Part shown: positions 39,151 through 51,884 of the stretch, piece by piece | Layout: each line of letters starts with the position of its first letter | Position numbering within the stretch: the stretch's first letter is position 1 | Assembly (NCBI GenBank): GCA_022606135.1 | Contig: JABYQN010000011.1 | Span: 310,001-374,000, forward strand | Length of the DNA stretch: 64,000 bases | Reading direction: 5' to 3' | Source of the DNA: Fomes fomentarius | Lineage: Eukaryota; Basidiomycota; Agaricomycetes; Polyporales; Polyporaceae | Notes under the pieces: generated by a model | The model's input: only the letters and a program-made list of their open reading frames with translations | What the model was told of the DNA's origin: nothing | Databases searched by the model: none | Program-made: the position numbers and the translations under genes

Positions 39151-39611
39151 CTAGAAGGGTCGAGATAAGGGATGACAGATTGGTCAGCAGTGTAGCACGG
39201 ACCAAAGTCGTACCGAGGCCACCTCACCCTTCTTATGTACGGAGCCGGGAGATCTACGTATCTATATGGACAAGTCCAGTGCGAGCATCGTGTATTATAT
39301 TGTTGAACAAGTTCAGGACACTTCGAGAGCGTTGGCATCTTGAATGTAAGCGCCAGCTTAGTCACCTGCCGAGCAGTCTGCCGAGACGCCCATACGCACC
39401 CACACTAAGTATTAGTACAGCCACGGTCACGCTGTACTTATTGGCAGACACTCAAAAAGTTCGACTCAGCTGGACTCGGAAACTAGTTTGCACCAGTGTA
39501 CGAGTTTCGTCGGTTGATGACATTTCGACAACCCTGTAGTAAGTTCAAAAGTCGCCAAGATACGATACTGGAGGCTACAGATATCGATGCTCTACTCCAT
39601 CCTGAACGCTG
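39151..39611. other. Intergenic, nothing recognised
   Basis: 461 bp between the F-box gene's 5' end and the 3' end of the DUF1295 gene. No coding signal beyond short frames. Confidence 0.5.
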
Positions 39612-41202
39612 TCACGCTGCCGCTCCCCCAGGTGACCACTTGTATATCGGCAAATCCAGCAGGAAGGTTCCCTTGAGCCACCCCGGGAGCACCCGGTACA
39701 GTTGCGGAGGAAGAGGGACGAGGATAGATGTCTGCGCGCGATACGCCTGGTAGTTAGCCCAAGCAGCATTGACTGGCCGCCGCTCTCCATAGTCGTGTCC
39801 ACTTGCCGACTCGTCCTCGGGATAGGACAGACGGTAGAATTTCTGCGCTACAGGCTTCTCTGCAGTCGGAACACCCGAGCCAAAGAGGAGTAACCTAGCA
39901 AGATAGGGAGAGTGGCGGCCTGTCAGAAGAATTGCGGTGTGATATCAACGCAGGACACATACACCATGGTAAAGAGTGGCGATACGAGCGAGCCCAGTTG
40001 TGCTGAACGGGCGTTAGTACTGTGCATTCCGCCAAGTACAGGTGCGACAGCGAGGGTCCAGATGCCCCACCAACACAAGATCCTGTGTAGACATTGTCCA
40101 CATGAGCGAGTCACCCAGAAGTCGGACTCGAACAGAGTACTCACTCGCCAAAGTACGGCGGATGGCGGGACCAAGCCCACAAGCCTATCTATGTCAGGAG
40201 ATCAAGTCGATTCGTGTACAACGGAGAGCGAATGAAGGAACACACGTCTATTGGCTTGTCTTTGGGAGGATGTGACGACTTATAGCGGTATTTTTGCACG
40301 TCGGCGATGGACTCTATGAACCAGCCGAGTATCCATATGATGATACCGAGGATGTCACTGGCCGTCCCGAAGGACGGCGGCTGACCAGCGGACACCGCCG
40401 GAGAGTTCAAGATGATCAAGGGTAGCGAAACAACCCACACCTGTGAGGCATGTGTTGTTGGCAATGAATCTCACTGGATCAGAACTGGTGGGAACCAGGA
40501 TTACCACGTACCCACAGAATTTGACCTGCGTAAAATCCGAATACTCAACGTCGACAGCTCACCAGATACTAGATGGCTATGCGGTACGTACCAACCCAAA
40601 ATCCTAGAAGGATTGTCAGATGATCCCTAATGACATCTCAGTCTACTCACCGAGGAACTTGAAGAAATGTGATCTGATATCGTCAAAGCGAGTGTCGCTT
40701 CCTGTCTTGAGTACACGGAAGAGTAGGAAGCCTGAAAGTGTGTGACTACCCAAAGGACTATACATTCCAATTGGAGACACACCTGCGAGTCTGGCAGCCC
40801 ATAGCATGACGAACACACTGGCTATGATATTTCTCGCATTGAACTCTTGGCCCAGCAAGAGCGTCAGTAGCGCTATAAGGCTGCATGATTAGATGACACA
40901 ATGGTGCGTCGTACGTTGGCACGTACCCAGAATAAAGAAATTAGAACCTATCTCGCAACATCAACCTAAGAACCTGAGTAGTTACTAACTGGATACGAAC
41001 CTCCAGTGAAGTCCGTGATCTTGTCGAACTACGAGCGAGTTGCGGCTCAGCACGAGCCCATTTCGTCGATTCAAAATTTGCTTGTCATACCACATACCTG
41101 GAAGGTCCATGCTATGGCAAACCCAGAGAGTTGGTATCCCACAGTGACAAGGAGAGTTATTGCAAGGTAGTATTTGTCTAGGACGTTGACTGGAGAGTCC
41201 AT
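39612..41202 (-). CDS. DUF1295 membrane protein (steroid 5-alpha-reductase-like superfamily)
   Basis: Eleven exons in phase: 41098-41202, 41001-41028, 40927-40947, 40783-40872, 40651-40731, 40592-40603, 40512-40525, 40246-40440, 40145-40188, 39963-40082, 39612-39894; 330 aa. It starts MDSPVNVLDKYYLAITLLVT. Conserved stretches are LGQEFNARNIIASVFVMLWA, FRVLKTGSDTRFDDIRSHFF, FLGFWVGQILWVWVVSLPL, SIADVQKYRYKSSHP, WSRHPPYFGE and a tail with YQAYRAQTSILVPLPPQLYR. Several transmembrane helices are evident. The superfamily includes NADPH-dependent sterol and enone reductases, but DUF1295 members have no established substrate. Exons of 12 and 14 nt (40592-40603 and 40512-40525) encode FWVG and QILW. 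Confidence 0.88.
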
Positions 41203-41612
41203 AGTGCCGTGGCCCGCTAGCAATAGATTCACAGATGACAGCACAAGAACAGGGTGAAAGCGAGAGAATTGGCGATGAATGATGCTATGACTTGTCTACT
41301 GTATACGGGCACGCATCGTCAGAGCGGGGTGAGGTTGACAACCAGAAGCCCACGATCCCGATCGCAGGCGCCTTACCGGGCAGTGATCGTGCGACGCGTT
41401 GTTGACGCTTATTTGACTTGTGGCTGCACACGAGCACTGAAACTGACGTCATGCTCCAGACGAATTAGACCTACAGAGTCCACTCGCCTACAGAATGTTC
41501 TCGCCTGCTCTAACTCCTCTCCCACTACGACGCCCTCGACAGAGACGACAACTCCGAACACGACGCTTGCGTCTGTATCTTCCTCGCGATACCTACACAC
41601 AACTCCAAATTC
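41203..41612. promoter_or_regulatory. Divergent promoter region between DUF1295 and alpha/beta hydrolase genes
   Basis: 410 bp between opposing ATGs. It is pyrimidine-rich just before 41613. No specific site is recognised. Confidence 0.4.
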
Positions 41613-43503
41613 ATGCCACCGCCAAAGCAACGGCATTCATACCAAGATGCCATGCCCTACGCCAAAGAACCTCTCAAGTCTATCTACGTCTTTCAAAGAC
41701 TCTTTACTACGCTTGTAATGGGTGTGTGGTGGGCCGTCTACTACGGTCTTTTACCCCGCTCCTACCGACCACGACCGTCGTGGACGGTCAAGTGCTGCAT
41801 CTCTGTCAACTTTACCCGCCGCGTCTACAAGGTCACCGAGCTCGCGGGTGTGACATGGGGCACGCGCGACCCAGAGGAGGAGTGTGACAACCGCACGCTC
41901 AAACACACACGCTTTGAGTGGGTGGACCCCTTGCCGGAGGAGCTCAGAACTGGGATTGTCGCAGACCCACAAGTCCCGTTCAGGCGCGTAGGATGTTTTG
42001 TGTGGCCTAGAGAGCGACCGAAGAGTGAGTGCTTTCCTTCTTTGTCTATTTGCTAGCATGCGTTCCAACCACTCCGCGCTCTGCTTGTCTCATTTCCCGA
42101 CACACGGAAACTCTAGTCATTCCCACGTGCATAGATGACAATGCAGGTCACACCCAGTCCAACGACGGCCTGATGGACAGCGGCGAGTATGAGGCTGCTG
42201 CGGGCGAGGCCCCCCTTATAGGCATCTTCTTGCATGGTGGAGGTTACTGTCACATGTCCGCGCACGAGAAGTCGTCCACCTCCAAGATTCCCGCTAGGCT
42301 CATCAATGTACGTGCCATGAATGTCAATAGTCGGAACAGAACTGACACTTCTTTGCAGGACAAGGCGTTCACAGAGATACACGCTGTTGAATATCGTCTT
42401 CTCCAACACAGCCCATTTCCGGCAGCTGTTCAGGACGCCGCCGCTGTCTATGCGCACATTGTGCGTCGTCATCAGAAGCGCGGGAAGAAACCTGCCCTCT
42501 CCACCAACATTGAAGACAGCACGAATAGTGATTCGGATGACTCCGAAAAGGTCGACGCTGTTGTCGATTACCTTGGTGTCCACAACGAGAATTACCGAGA
42601 ACAGCAGAAGATCAGGAAGGAGAACGAGGAGGTTCATGCCCGTGTCAAGGAGGCTGCGGCGAATTTGAACTGCAAAATTGTACTTATTGGCGATAGCGCG
42701 GGAGGCAATCTTGTACTAGCTCTTGCACGCTGGATCCGAGACGAGGGCGTGCTGCCGCCGCCTGACGGCCTGCTCCTCCTCTCGCCTTCCTGTGACCCAT
42801 GTAAGTCAGCACGCGTAGTTAGTCCTTCATTCTCAATAACAGCCAACATTCAGCGCATGCGTTCCCCGAGACACCCTCGTCTTACATCCCGCGTCCTCAC
42901 GCCGACACCGACTACCTCGTCGATACTCCCGAACCCCGCGCTCTACTGCAGCGCACCTTCCTCGGCCACAACCCGACCGAAACCATGCACAGCCCCTACG
43001 TTAGCCCCGCCTCCATGCGGGTCCTCACCGCGTTCTACGGCGACGCATTCGCCACGAGCGTCGCTGACCTCACCATCTCCCAATTGGACGACACACACCG
43101 GCAATTCCTGCGCACCATGCCCTCCGCGCCCGCGACGCCCGTCCCCTCCACGCCTGCCGGTTACTACGCCAACGGCGCGCCCATGTTCGTCCGGCCTCCA
43201 GAAGCGGGAGACAGCAACGACCTGGAGCGTAGCCCGACGTCACTCGCGCACCCCATCATCGCGTCGCCCCGCGGCCTGAGTCTATTTTCGGAGTTCCCGA
43301 AGGCGTGTGTTGTGCTCGGCGATGCGGAGAGGCTCGAGCGCGAGGTGATGAAGCTCGTGGGTGCGATGGAGCGAGATGGCGTGGACGTGCATACGATATG
43401 GGTCAAGGATGCGCCGCATGATGTATTGATGATGGGCTGGTGGGACGAGCACGTCAGGGATGCGGTGTGGAAGCAGGTCGAGGAGTGGGTCGCGAAGACG
43501 TGA
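41613..43503 (+). CDS. Alpha/beta hydrolase (fold-3, hormone-sensitive-lipase-like)
   Basis: Four exons in phase, 41613-42024, 42117-42307, 42359-42800 and 42854-43503, give 564 aa. It begins MPPPKQRHSYQDAMPYAKEP with a hydrophobic segment near residue 35 (FTTLVMGVWWAVYYGLL), perhaps a membrane anchor. The oxyanion motif is IGIFLHGGGYCHMSAHEKSS, the nucleophile elbow IVLIGDSAGGNLVLALARWI, and the probable catalytic Asp and His are in ACVVLGDAERLE and KDAPHDVLMM. An acidic insert (about residues 230-265) between the strands is unusual in length. The fold-3 group hydrolyses esters; the substrate is unknown. A chance frame 42029-43279 reads through introns and is not the gene. Confidence 0.87.
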
Positions 43504-44085
43504 GGGTGGGGCAGAGACGAGGATATCGCGGTTGTGAACGCGGACGCTGTTTGGAGGTGGATGTGATGATGATCCAGAAAAATTGGACTGTGTACTGATT
43601 TCTGAGCAGGGCACGCTAAGCCGTACTCGCGGTGCGATGTAATGTACTGTCACTCCCATATACCTACCATTTACACGAGGTGGATCTGTAACTGAAGTGT
43701 CGGGTACGTACTGGCAGATATCTCGTTGGGTTGGCTGAGCCATACGAATCGCACGATGAAACTGAGCCAGGTGGTCTGAAGATGGGCAGCGCCATAAGCC
43801 AGAGGAGCCTTCAAGCTTCATGAAAGACGCACTCCACAGACGTACATCGATGCGCCGCACAGACGATGCGCATCGGGGGGATACATTGGTAGACCACTCT
43901 CATACCCGTGGGGTGCACACCTTCTAGCGAATGCAAAGTATTAGAGTCCAGTTTATCTCGGTATGTAAGCGGGACGCAAAGCGTATCTGAGGTAAAGGAG
44001 TGACAGGTTGCCCAGACACGGGAATCAAGATTATCATACACGAAACGTCCGTTCGAGGCGCCATACCTTGCGTCAACCAATACTG
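43504..44085. other. Intergenic, nothing recognised
   Basis: 582 bp between convergent genes; presumably their 3' untranslated regions. Confidence 0.45.
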
Positions 44086-46152
44086 CTACGATCGCCACTC
44101 TGACCGTCGCACGCCCGTCGATTCGTGCGACGCGCGGTCACGCAGGGAGCCTATTGGCCGCTTGTCTCCGAGGTCCCAGTCCCGCACGTAGCGCTGCGCC
44201 CAACCGCTATCTTGCGAACCTTCGGTGGAAAGATGTACTGATATGCGTCGGGGCATGAGCTCAATCGACTCTATTCGATCTTGAACAGAGGGCTGCGAAC
44301 ACGCTCGTTGGGGCACGTCAATGGAAGAATCCGACGTGGATCCCATCCCGATATTCGGGACATCGGCGGAGACGATAGTTGTGAGCTCGAGACGTTGGCG
44401 TTGTGCCGCAGTCCTGCGCACACTGATAAGAAGATGGCATCCCTGTAAACTACTCATCAATGCACGAAACCCATGACGATTGCGCGTGCGGCTTACGGAG
44501 TACGAGAATATAGCAGATGACCATCTAGAATGCGTCAGTGATACTATGAGAACATAACAACGGGTAGATACATACGTCGCCACGACGTTGGCCAAGGGTG
44601 ATGAGATAGATGCGGCGATGGTACAGATGAGGATGACCGCTGGAAGGATATGATCAGATGAAAAGAAGTCACAGTAGTCGCTATCACGGACCAAAGATGC
44701 TATAAGATTTCTTTCAGTCAAAAATTACGATCCTCCAGAAGATACGTAAAACTCACATAGCATAGTATGCGCCGCCGTCCCGGAATAGTCGATAGATTAG
44801 CGGCGTATCGTCTAGGGGCCCGTATGAGATACACTTGGCCGTATTGAGAGTGAACAGCAAAGCTGGATGATATAGTTAGTACCAACCGCACATCACCAAT
44901 GACGACGATATAACGTGCTTTCGAAAGCGAGGATAGGAATCCTAGATTACGATTAAGGTAAAATGTTAGATGCTATCATTATATGATGACCCACCATGAA
45001 AGCTGGTACGCCGTCAAGTCCGTCGGCGCAACGCAACCTCTTATTGGGAGGAACGAGGGAAACGGGGCAACTCTTCGATACAAGACCGGGAGTGAAGTCA
45101 CACTAAGCGACAGACTGGCCTACTTTCTGGTGAGCACTCGGTTCTGTCATAATCAAATTCTCTCCTTACCACCCATTCCACAACGAATCCGACTCCCATA
45201 AGCACGCGTACTAGCTGATGTGAGCTACGGCACAGAACAGACGAAGGAACTCACTACCTCTTGTGGATTTACCATACAATGCATCCACCCGTAACATTAA
45301 GCACAATTCGACACTCAGGGTTAGCACGAGGAGATAACTGGAATCCGTGTTAGAAGAAAATTTGATACGAAGAATGATACCCACAATAATTCGAGTACAA
45401 GGTAGCCGAAACAACTGTGATAGAGGTGAGGAGGTCGTTTCTGGCCCATCGCGATACACGCACAACATCGGGACGACATTCGTAGCCATGACACTGTTGA
45501 ACGGCGTTAGCACAAGCTCTGTGAGCAGCTGATACAGGGTGAATCAACGGTAGGAAGCCCCCCATGGAGGCACCTGGAATCTTTACTACGTCGCATCAGG
45601 CCATGCCACGGGCTTTGAGAAGCGCATATCATCGGACACCGGACCGTTCACAACTGTTTGAGGCGCCAGCCATTACGTTGGCACTGAAGACCGCCGAAGG
45701 ATAACAATGATGGATAGGCAAGGATACGGAGGGCTTGGACCGGGACGAGACTGTATATGGTTTACTCACAGTTGACCGATTATGCCCAGGTACCTCGATA
45801 TGAAGTAGAGGAATTTGGGGAGGGCGTTCGCAGAGCTTCACAGCAATCATGAGCACAGAGCAATGAAACAGAGCACATCCTGAGGACGTACTACCAGATG
45901 AACTCCACCTGAAAGCGAAGAAGCATTGAATACCTATCAAGATGGAAAGCCGGGATGGCACAACGTGTTTACGCACCTCGTCGTCCAACGTCGTCAGCAG
46001 ATCGTACACTAGGAAGGTAGTTGAAGCAGCTGCAGTGCGATCAAGCATGAGTATTTTCCGCATATATGGGGCCTATGATGGTACACACCACTGTGCAGGA
46101 TCTGCATATGCGCGAGGGACGTGATGGCGTTGAGGACATCAAACTCGCTCAT
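44086..46152 (-). CDS. DUF6533 multi-pass membrane protein (partly resolved model)
   Basis: Basidiomycete-specific seven-helix-type family of unknown function, often called receptor-like. The 5' exons are clear: MSEFDVLNAITSLAHMQILH at 46152, spliced to ASTTFLVYDLLTTLDDE (family signature), a 14-nt exon VEFI, and ANALPKFLYFISRYLGIIGQ. Later frames give CHGYE, LLVLTLSVELCLMLRVDALY (helix with the LMLRVxALY signature), AVILICTIAASISSPLANVV and a cytoplasmic tail starting RRTAAQRQRLELTTIVS and ending at 44086. I could not chain every middle exon (45200-45780 and 44730-44960), so a lesion there is possible. One intron would be unusually long. Identity is firm; intactness is not shown. Confidence 0.72.
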
Positions 46153-47626
46153 CCCCGACTTCCTAACTGACGACGACGTCGGGCGAGGCAGGATGCCTCA
46201 TGCGGGCAGGCGATGGTGGGGGTACGAGGGCAAGGCTTGAGCCTGTTGAGCGAGGTCGTCATGCGTCTCTAGTACATATATCAGTGATCACTTGGACATT
46301 TTCCATCGACCGCCGCACGGACCCGAGCCGCTCAATGCCTTTGCCCATATATGGAAGCCCTGCTTCTGTTCATCCGAAGATACGCTTCGATCACTCAGGC
46401 TCTTCTCAGATCCCGCGAGCTCGCTGAAGCTTGCTGACCCTCTCTGCGTCTGTCACTCTTACTCGGCCTCTGCATACTCACTCTACGCCTCTTTGTGGCG
46501 ATGTTTATCTTGCGTTGCTTTCCTCCTCCTGCTCACCGCTATACCAGAAACCAAACCTGCACTCGGACAACGAACCATAGCTGATAGCGACAATCTCGTT
46601 GCCATCTATACTACTAATGTTTGGCACGATGCTGTCATTTACAGGTAACAGCAACTCACGATATCCGGATCTAGTGTTTCCTCCGGCGCGAGTTCGAACG
46701 CATGGTCAGTCCCTGCTAGCACTTCAAGTGTTGCTAAGCTACTCTAGCATATGCATCTATATATGTCGCTCGTGTTTTACGACGCCACATCGCGCCCTGC
46801 GAATTCCGGAACTTCGGCCCTGCCATTTGTGGCATTTTTGTGCGACAGCGGCGGTAGAGACACATCTGACACAACCGCATGTCCAACAGGACACAACGGC
46901 GACGTGCGGACACTCAGTATAACCGCCTTGACCACGCTGTATAGATGACTTGTGTCAACGTCACCCGTCAAATGAGCTGCTACCAGGCACTGTACGGTTG
47001 GTTCCATGACCCACATTCCAGAGGTAATTGCCTGCATATTCCTGAGCGAGCTCCTGGATCCGGACCTCACATACTGGTGAATGCAAACTTCACGGAGAGA
47101 TTCGAATTCTCAGAGCTCCTCTTGTTGTATACACGGCGGCCGCCTTGTTCTCACTCACGAGTAGCACGAAAGCGCCCCTCTATCTCCCTATGCAAAGATT
47201 GTTTGACAGCCCTGTACACCCATGTCACGAATGGACACATACACACAAGACCATTTGAAACCTGACCTCAAGGTCCGATCGAGCCAACAAACACGTACGT
47301 TCTTTTCGCAGGGTGGCAGGCTCAGGTTTAGAGAGAGCAGGGCACATGGATGACCGCTAGCGTATGTATAGTCTTGTGATTTTATTCCGAGCTAATAATA
47401 CGAGCAAGCATATAGTCAAGCACAATGACGTAGACTAGACTTAGAAAGAGACAAAAGCATGAACGAACACAACACGAACAGTTCGAACAGCAAGAAATCG
47501 AAACAACCAGTATCGAAAACGCACCATAACCTATAACGATCCAAACCTGCATCATATCGTACATCGCAGCGCTGACACATAGACATAGACAGAAACCAGG
47601 ACACGGTCTGTGGAAGGCCAGACGTC
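46153..47626. other. Gene-poor stretch, nothing recognised
   Basis: About 1.5 kb. Only short frames without family motifs. The right end (about 47380-47626) is the probable 3' untranslated region of the RING gene. Confidence 0.45.
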
Positions 47627-49783
47627 TCAGGCAGCAGTCGCCGCCGGCGCCTGTCCCCGCTCGACGTCAGACTGTGGCCCACGCTCCCGGCCGAACGCGC
47701 GGAGCAGGCCACCAAAACGGCCGCGCTCAGGTTGTGCAGCGGGAGGCGGGACAGCGGGCACGGCCACGGCGGGAGCAGAGGGGGGAGGTACATGCTCGTC
47801 GATCGAAGTCGACTCGCGGTGATCGTCCTTCTCCGGAGGCGTCGTCGTGATCCGCAGGAGAGACGTGTACGCTTCGCAAGCACATCGTGACGTGAGCACA
47901 TCTTGTTGGGAGAAGGTCTGAAAGGGACTTACGCTGACGGCAGACTGGACAGAACCAGCCCTTAGCCTTCCTCTTCCGCCGCGGGTTCGTTGGGATGGTC
48001 GGGACGGGTGCCGCCACGGGAGGCGCACCGTCCTGGCCAGGAGGAGCAGCGCCATCTGCGTTAGCAGCGTCTCCGGTATTGACATCCGCAGGCGTGCCGT
48101 CCGCAGGCGCAATTGTCTCGTTGTCGTTCTGCACGATAGTGCCTCCTGCGCCAAACTCGATCATGTTTAGTGCGCACTCGCGACAGGCCACCAGGTGGCG
48201 ACATGGCAACAGCACAACCTCGCGCGGCGAAGACAAACACAGGAGACACTCCGACGATGGTTCGTCTTCGGTGGTGGTAGGAGGGACGGCAGGGGGGTAG
48301 GTGTGGGTGTCGAGCTGGGCGGTGGGAGGCGAAGTAGTGCCTTGTGTGGAAGTTGTTGAGTTCGCGGACAGGCCATAGATCTCATGAAGGTGGAAGGTGT
48401 GCAAACCAATCTGAACACAAAAGATCAGACAAAGGTACATATAGGATGTGCGAGAGTCGTACCGTAGCTTCTCGCTTCACAACCTTGACGACCCATGGCC
48501 GCTTGTCTTCTTCCTCTACACCCTCGACAGCAACGGGAGGAGCGCCAAAGCGAACGATGTGGAGGTAAGTCACCTGCTCGTTGGGCGACGGCAGTTCCTT
48601 CCCCTCCTCGTCCAGTGCCATGAGACGGATGGTGACGCGGACACCAACATCCTCCTCCTTTTCCTTAGCCTTGTCGCCTTCAATTGGATGGGCATCAGCG
48701 TCCACGACAGCCAAAGCAGGACCGGCAACATTGCGGTCGTGGTTACGTTTGCGGAAGTGGAAGTTCGTGAACCGCTTCTTCCGCTGCTGCGTGGGCTCAC
48801 TAGAAGGCGTCTCCGTAGGGCTGGCCTTGTCCGGATCAGCCGAAGACGACGCTTGCGGAACGTCACCTGCGGGAGTCGCGGGTCTTTGGTAGTCAAACCG
48901 ACCGAGCTCAAGCATGGCACCATCCTCGAACTTGAGCATCTTCCCAAAGCCCCCGTCCGTCGTCGTCTCGTATACTAGCAACCGTGACAGGCCGGAAGTG
49001 TCGGGTTTCCCAGCGAGAGGATGCTTGGGCGAAAGAAGCACCTGAACCTTGATACCGCACTTCGGAGCGTCGCAGTCGTACTCGAACTCAAGTGCATGAT
49101 GATGTTGGTAATCGGCGTGCTCCGCATCTTCAGAAGTGTCATTCTCGAGCGGAGATAGCCGTAATGTGGGTCGCTTGAGGTTGACAAGGGCTTGCAAGGT
49201 CGTGGTAGAGTAGTGGGTCTACTCCAAGGCGGTTAGCAATTGAGATAGAACGGCTCCTCAGCAAGGCGGTTGATAGAAGACAAAACAACTATCAAACACA
49301 TTTACATAGCCAGCGAGACTTCCGTGTGAGAGTAAGGTGGGCCCGCAGTTGACCGTGGAAGATGGGAACGTACGTCGGACTCGGCTTTGTCGGCGAGACC
49401 GACAGAGTGCCCTGCAACAGCCTGCAAGCCATAGATCTGCAACTTCAACATTGTGCAGGTCCATACGCCACCAGAGTCCCCCCAGAGGCATGGGAATTGA
49501 CAGGTTGTTGTCGTAGAAACCTCCGAGCCAGAAAGCAGGGACTCACCTCCTTGCTCTTCGCTATCCAACCTTTCACAATCTCCGGAGTAAGAACATCTTC
49601 GCTCTTGTCAGGCCGCTCCGTCCAATCAGGACCTGCTCCCAACACGCCGATGTTCGGCCCAAAGAGCGTGTCGTTATTCTTGCTCGTCGTGTTAGTATTA
49701 GCAGTCGCGGGCGCCTGTCCAACGGCAGGTGCAGCGGGCGCAGCGAGCGCATTCATGTCGACGACGACGGCGGTACTGGCCAT
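47627..49783 (-). CDS. RING-type E3 ubiquitin ligase, MGRN1/LOG2-like
   Basis: Five exons in phase: 49547-49783, 49374-49436, 48463-49218, 47933-48410, 47627-47871; 592 aa. The mahogunin-type N-terminal domain is recognisable: LQALVNLKRPTLRLSPLEND, LEFEYDCDAPKCGIKVQVLL, LLVYETTTDGGFGKMLKFED, VTYLHIVRFGAPP, GLHTFHLHEIYGLSANS. The RING follows: CLLCLSSPREVVLLPCRHLV, ACREC, then, after a 74-residue low-complexity insert, WFCPVCRQPYTSLLRI. All eight C3HC4 ligands are present. The C-terminus is Pro/Ala-rich. MGRN1 relatives ubiquitinate membrane and trafficking proteins; the fungal target is unknown. The chosen ATG (49783) opens MASTAVVVDMNALAAPAAPA. Confidence 0.88.
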
Positions 49784-50641
49784 GGTAGTCGCAGGGCGAG
49801 AATGATCTGTGTCCACACGAGCGATGTAGGGAGTCTGGTGAATCCTTCGGACACTGTTGTACTGGTAGTTGTCTGTCGAATCGGTCAGGCGAGAGACCCG
49901 ACAAGCTGGAGATACTGGAGGGTGCTACGACGATGTTACGCACACCAGTTGACAAGGCTGGCCATCCGATGGGGGCAGGAAGAAAGGTTTGTAGGAGGTG
50001 GGAGGTAGGAGTTAACGTGGAAGCTATGCGACCCGCCGCCTTCTAATCTTACCACGTCATTTGTCAGTCATTTTGACTCGACCCCCGCCACCAGCCCGTG
50101 ACCGATGGTGGTGGACTTGTTTGAATTCTTGTTCCCGAGATGACCGCAATGACAAGCAAGGTACATGGTACAGCAGTTCAGAAGTACTACAGAGGAGGGT
50201 GAACAGATATCATTTAAGGCTAAGTTCCTCGCCTCTGCACAGCGGTCTTCGGGGTCCGCCCTTTCCCAACGGTATCTCAATACAGGCATCTCAGTCTGCG
50301 AGTCATTGCGCAGCACTAGGTACTGGCAATGGCAGGTGGCGTCAACATGTTCAGGCTTTGTGGTTTTGTGATGCGAGCAGTACGTGAGATGAATTACAAG
50401 CCGTCCTACAATGGGTCCTTAATGCAAGACTTCAGTCTCGCCATCGCGGTATTTCTCCATGCTTAAGCTGAAACGCGATGCAAGGAGTCCATCCGTACAC
50501 AGATCGGCAGACACAAGTTGGGCAGACACGCAGATTATGTTTGTACAGCATGGATTGCATAGAATGCCCTGCAGTGTCGTGTCATATGCATGTGGTAGCG
50601 AATCGTGGATGAGGGTAAAAAGACAGCAGCAAAATACAGGA
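49784..50641. other. Intergenic, nothing recognised
   Basis: 858 bp between the RING gene promoter and the 3' end of the uL15 gene. No coding signal. Confidence 0.45.
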
Positions 50642-51298
50642 CTATGCAACGAGCTTGACAACGCCGCCCGCCTCCTTGATTTTCGCCCTGTAAAACGAAG
50701 CGGAATTGAAGTTTCTAGCACTGAGAAGAGAACAACGAGTACATACTCAGCCTTCCGCGAGACGAAGCGGGCTTTTACAATGAAAGGGAGCTTGGGCAGC
50801 CTGTTGAAGAGTAAATCAGAATTGCACATTATGATGCGTAACGGTACTTACTGTCCGTTGCCCAAAACTTTGGCGTAACCGTGCTGGAGAGTGTCGATCA
50901 CGGGTACGATCTCCGAACTCTCCGAGAGGCCTTCCTTTTCCTCAGCGGGCACAAGTGACCAGAGCTTGTCGACGTTGATGATCGGGCGCCATTGGAGGTT
51001 GCGAGTGAGGTGGAAGCGGCGCATACCGACCTTACCGAAGTAACCGGGGTGGTACTTATCGAAGTTTGTCCTGTTGAGATTTCAAGCACGCACGCAGCGT
51101 TCCAAATGGAGTGTAGAGGAGAGGCGAACACATTGAGATACAACTAGGAATTGCATGATCCGAATGAACGTACCTGTGGTGGTGCTGACCACCAGCGAGA
51201 CCGCGACCTCCGGGGTGCTTGCGGTGCTTCCCTACACGACCATGACCGGCCGAGACATGTCCACGGTGCTTGCGAGTGTTGGAGAACCGCGTCGGCAT
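50642..51298 (-). CDS. RPL28: Cytosolic 60S ribosomal protein uL15 (L27a/L28)
   Basis: Four exons in phase, 51174-51298, 50852-51070, 50747-50800 and 50642-50687, give 147 aa, the standard length. The sequence is highly conserved: [95 protein letters not shown] and the C-terminus [13 protein letters not shown]. The basic Gly/His-rich N-terminal extension threads into 28S rRNA. The gene is transcribed divergently from RPB11. Confidence 0.96.
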
Positions 51299-51884
51299 TT
51301 TCTGCATCGTCCACAGTCCATCAGCGCCTCATCGCTTCCAATCTCATCCGTCCGCCCAAAGACTAATCCACCGGCGAATTCCACCAAGTTGCCAACAAAA
51401 CCACATCGAGCGGGGAGTACGAGAGCAGCAAAATCCGGCAGGGTGGATGAGGAACCTCAGAACAATATGAACTTACCTTGAGGAGAGCGGGAGTTGAGGG
51501 CGTATACGAGGCGGCCTTGCTTGATGCTCGATTCTCGGGCGGTGGCTGTAGAGTTTGACTGTGTTTGGACTAATTAGCGCCGACGTTTGTTGCGGCGAGG
51601 TTTAGACGCTTGTGTCTTGTGCTTGCGCGCTCACGTTGTCGGTGTAGTCAGTCGGTGAGTGTCCTTTCTGGCTCGCTTTGGATGATGTCGGCTTCTCCGA
51701 AGCCTCCATATTTATTGTCGATGATCAAACCATGATACAAAACTATGTTCTGACACCTATGGCCCCGCCCCCGGCGTACAGTCGCAGGAGCATCGCGCTG
51801 ATCCCTGTTTACAGGAACGATACGCATTCACTGCACTTCTCGGCTCTGTTAGAAGGAGGTCCTCCCTGTCCGTAGATAGACATC
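51299..51884. promoter_or_regulatory. Divergent promoter region between uL15 and RPB11
   Basis: 586 bp. It probably holds a 5' untranslated exon for uL15 and pyrimidine-rich promoter elements, but I cannot point to a specific factor site. Confidence 0.4.

Noticed and set aside
42029..43279. 416-aa open frame
   Set aside because: It reads through three introns of the alpha/beta hydrolase; the last third is low-complexity and out of frame.
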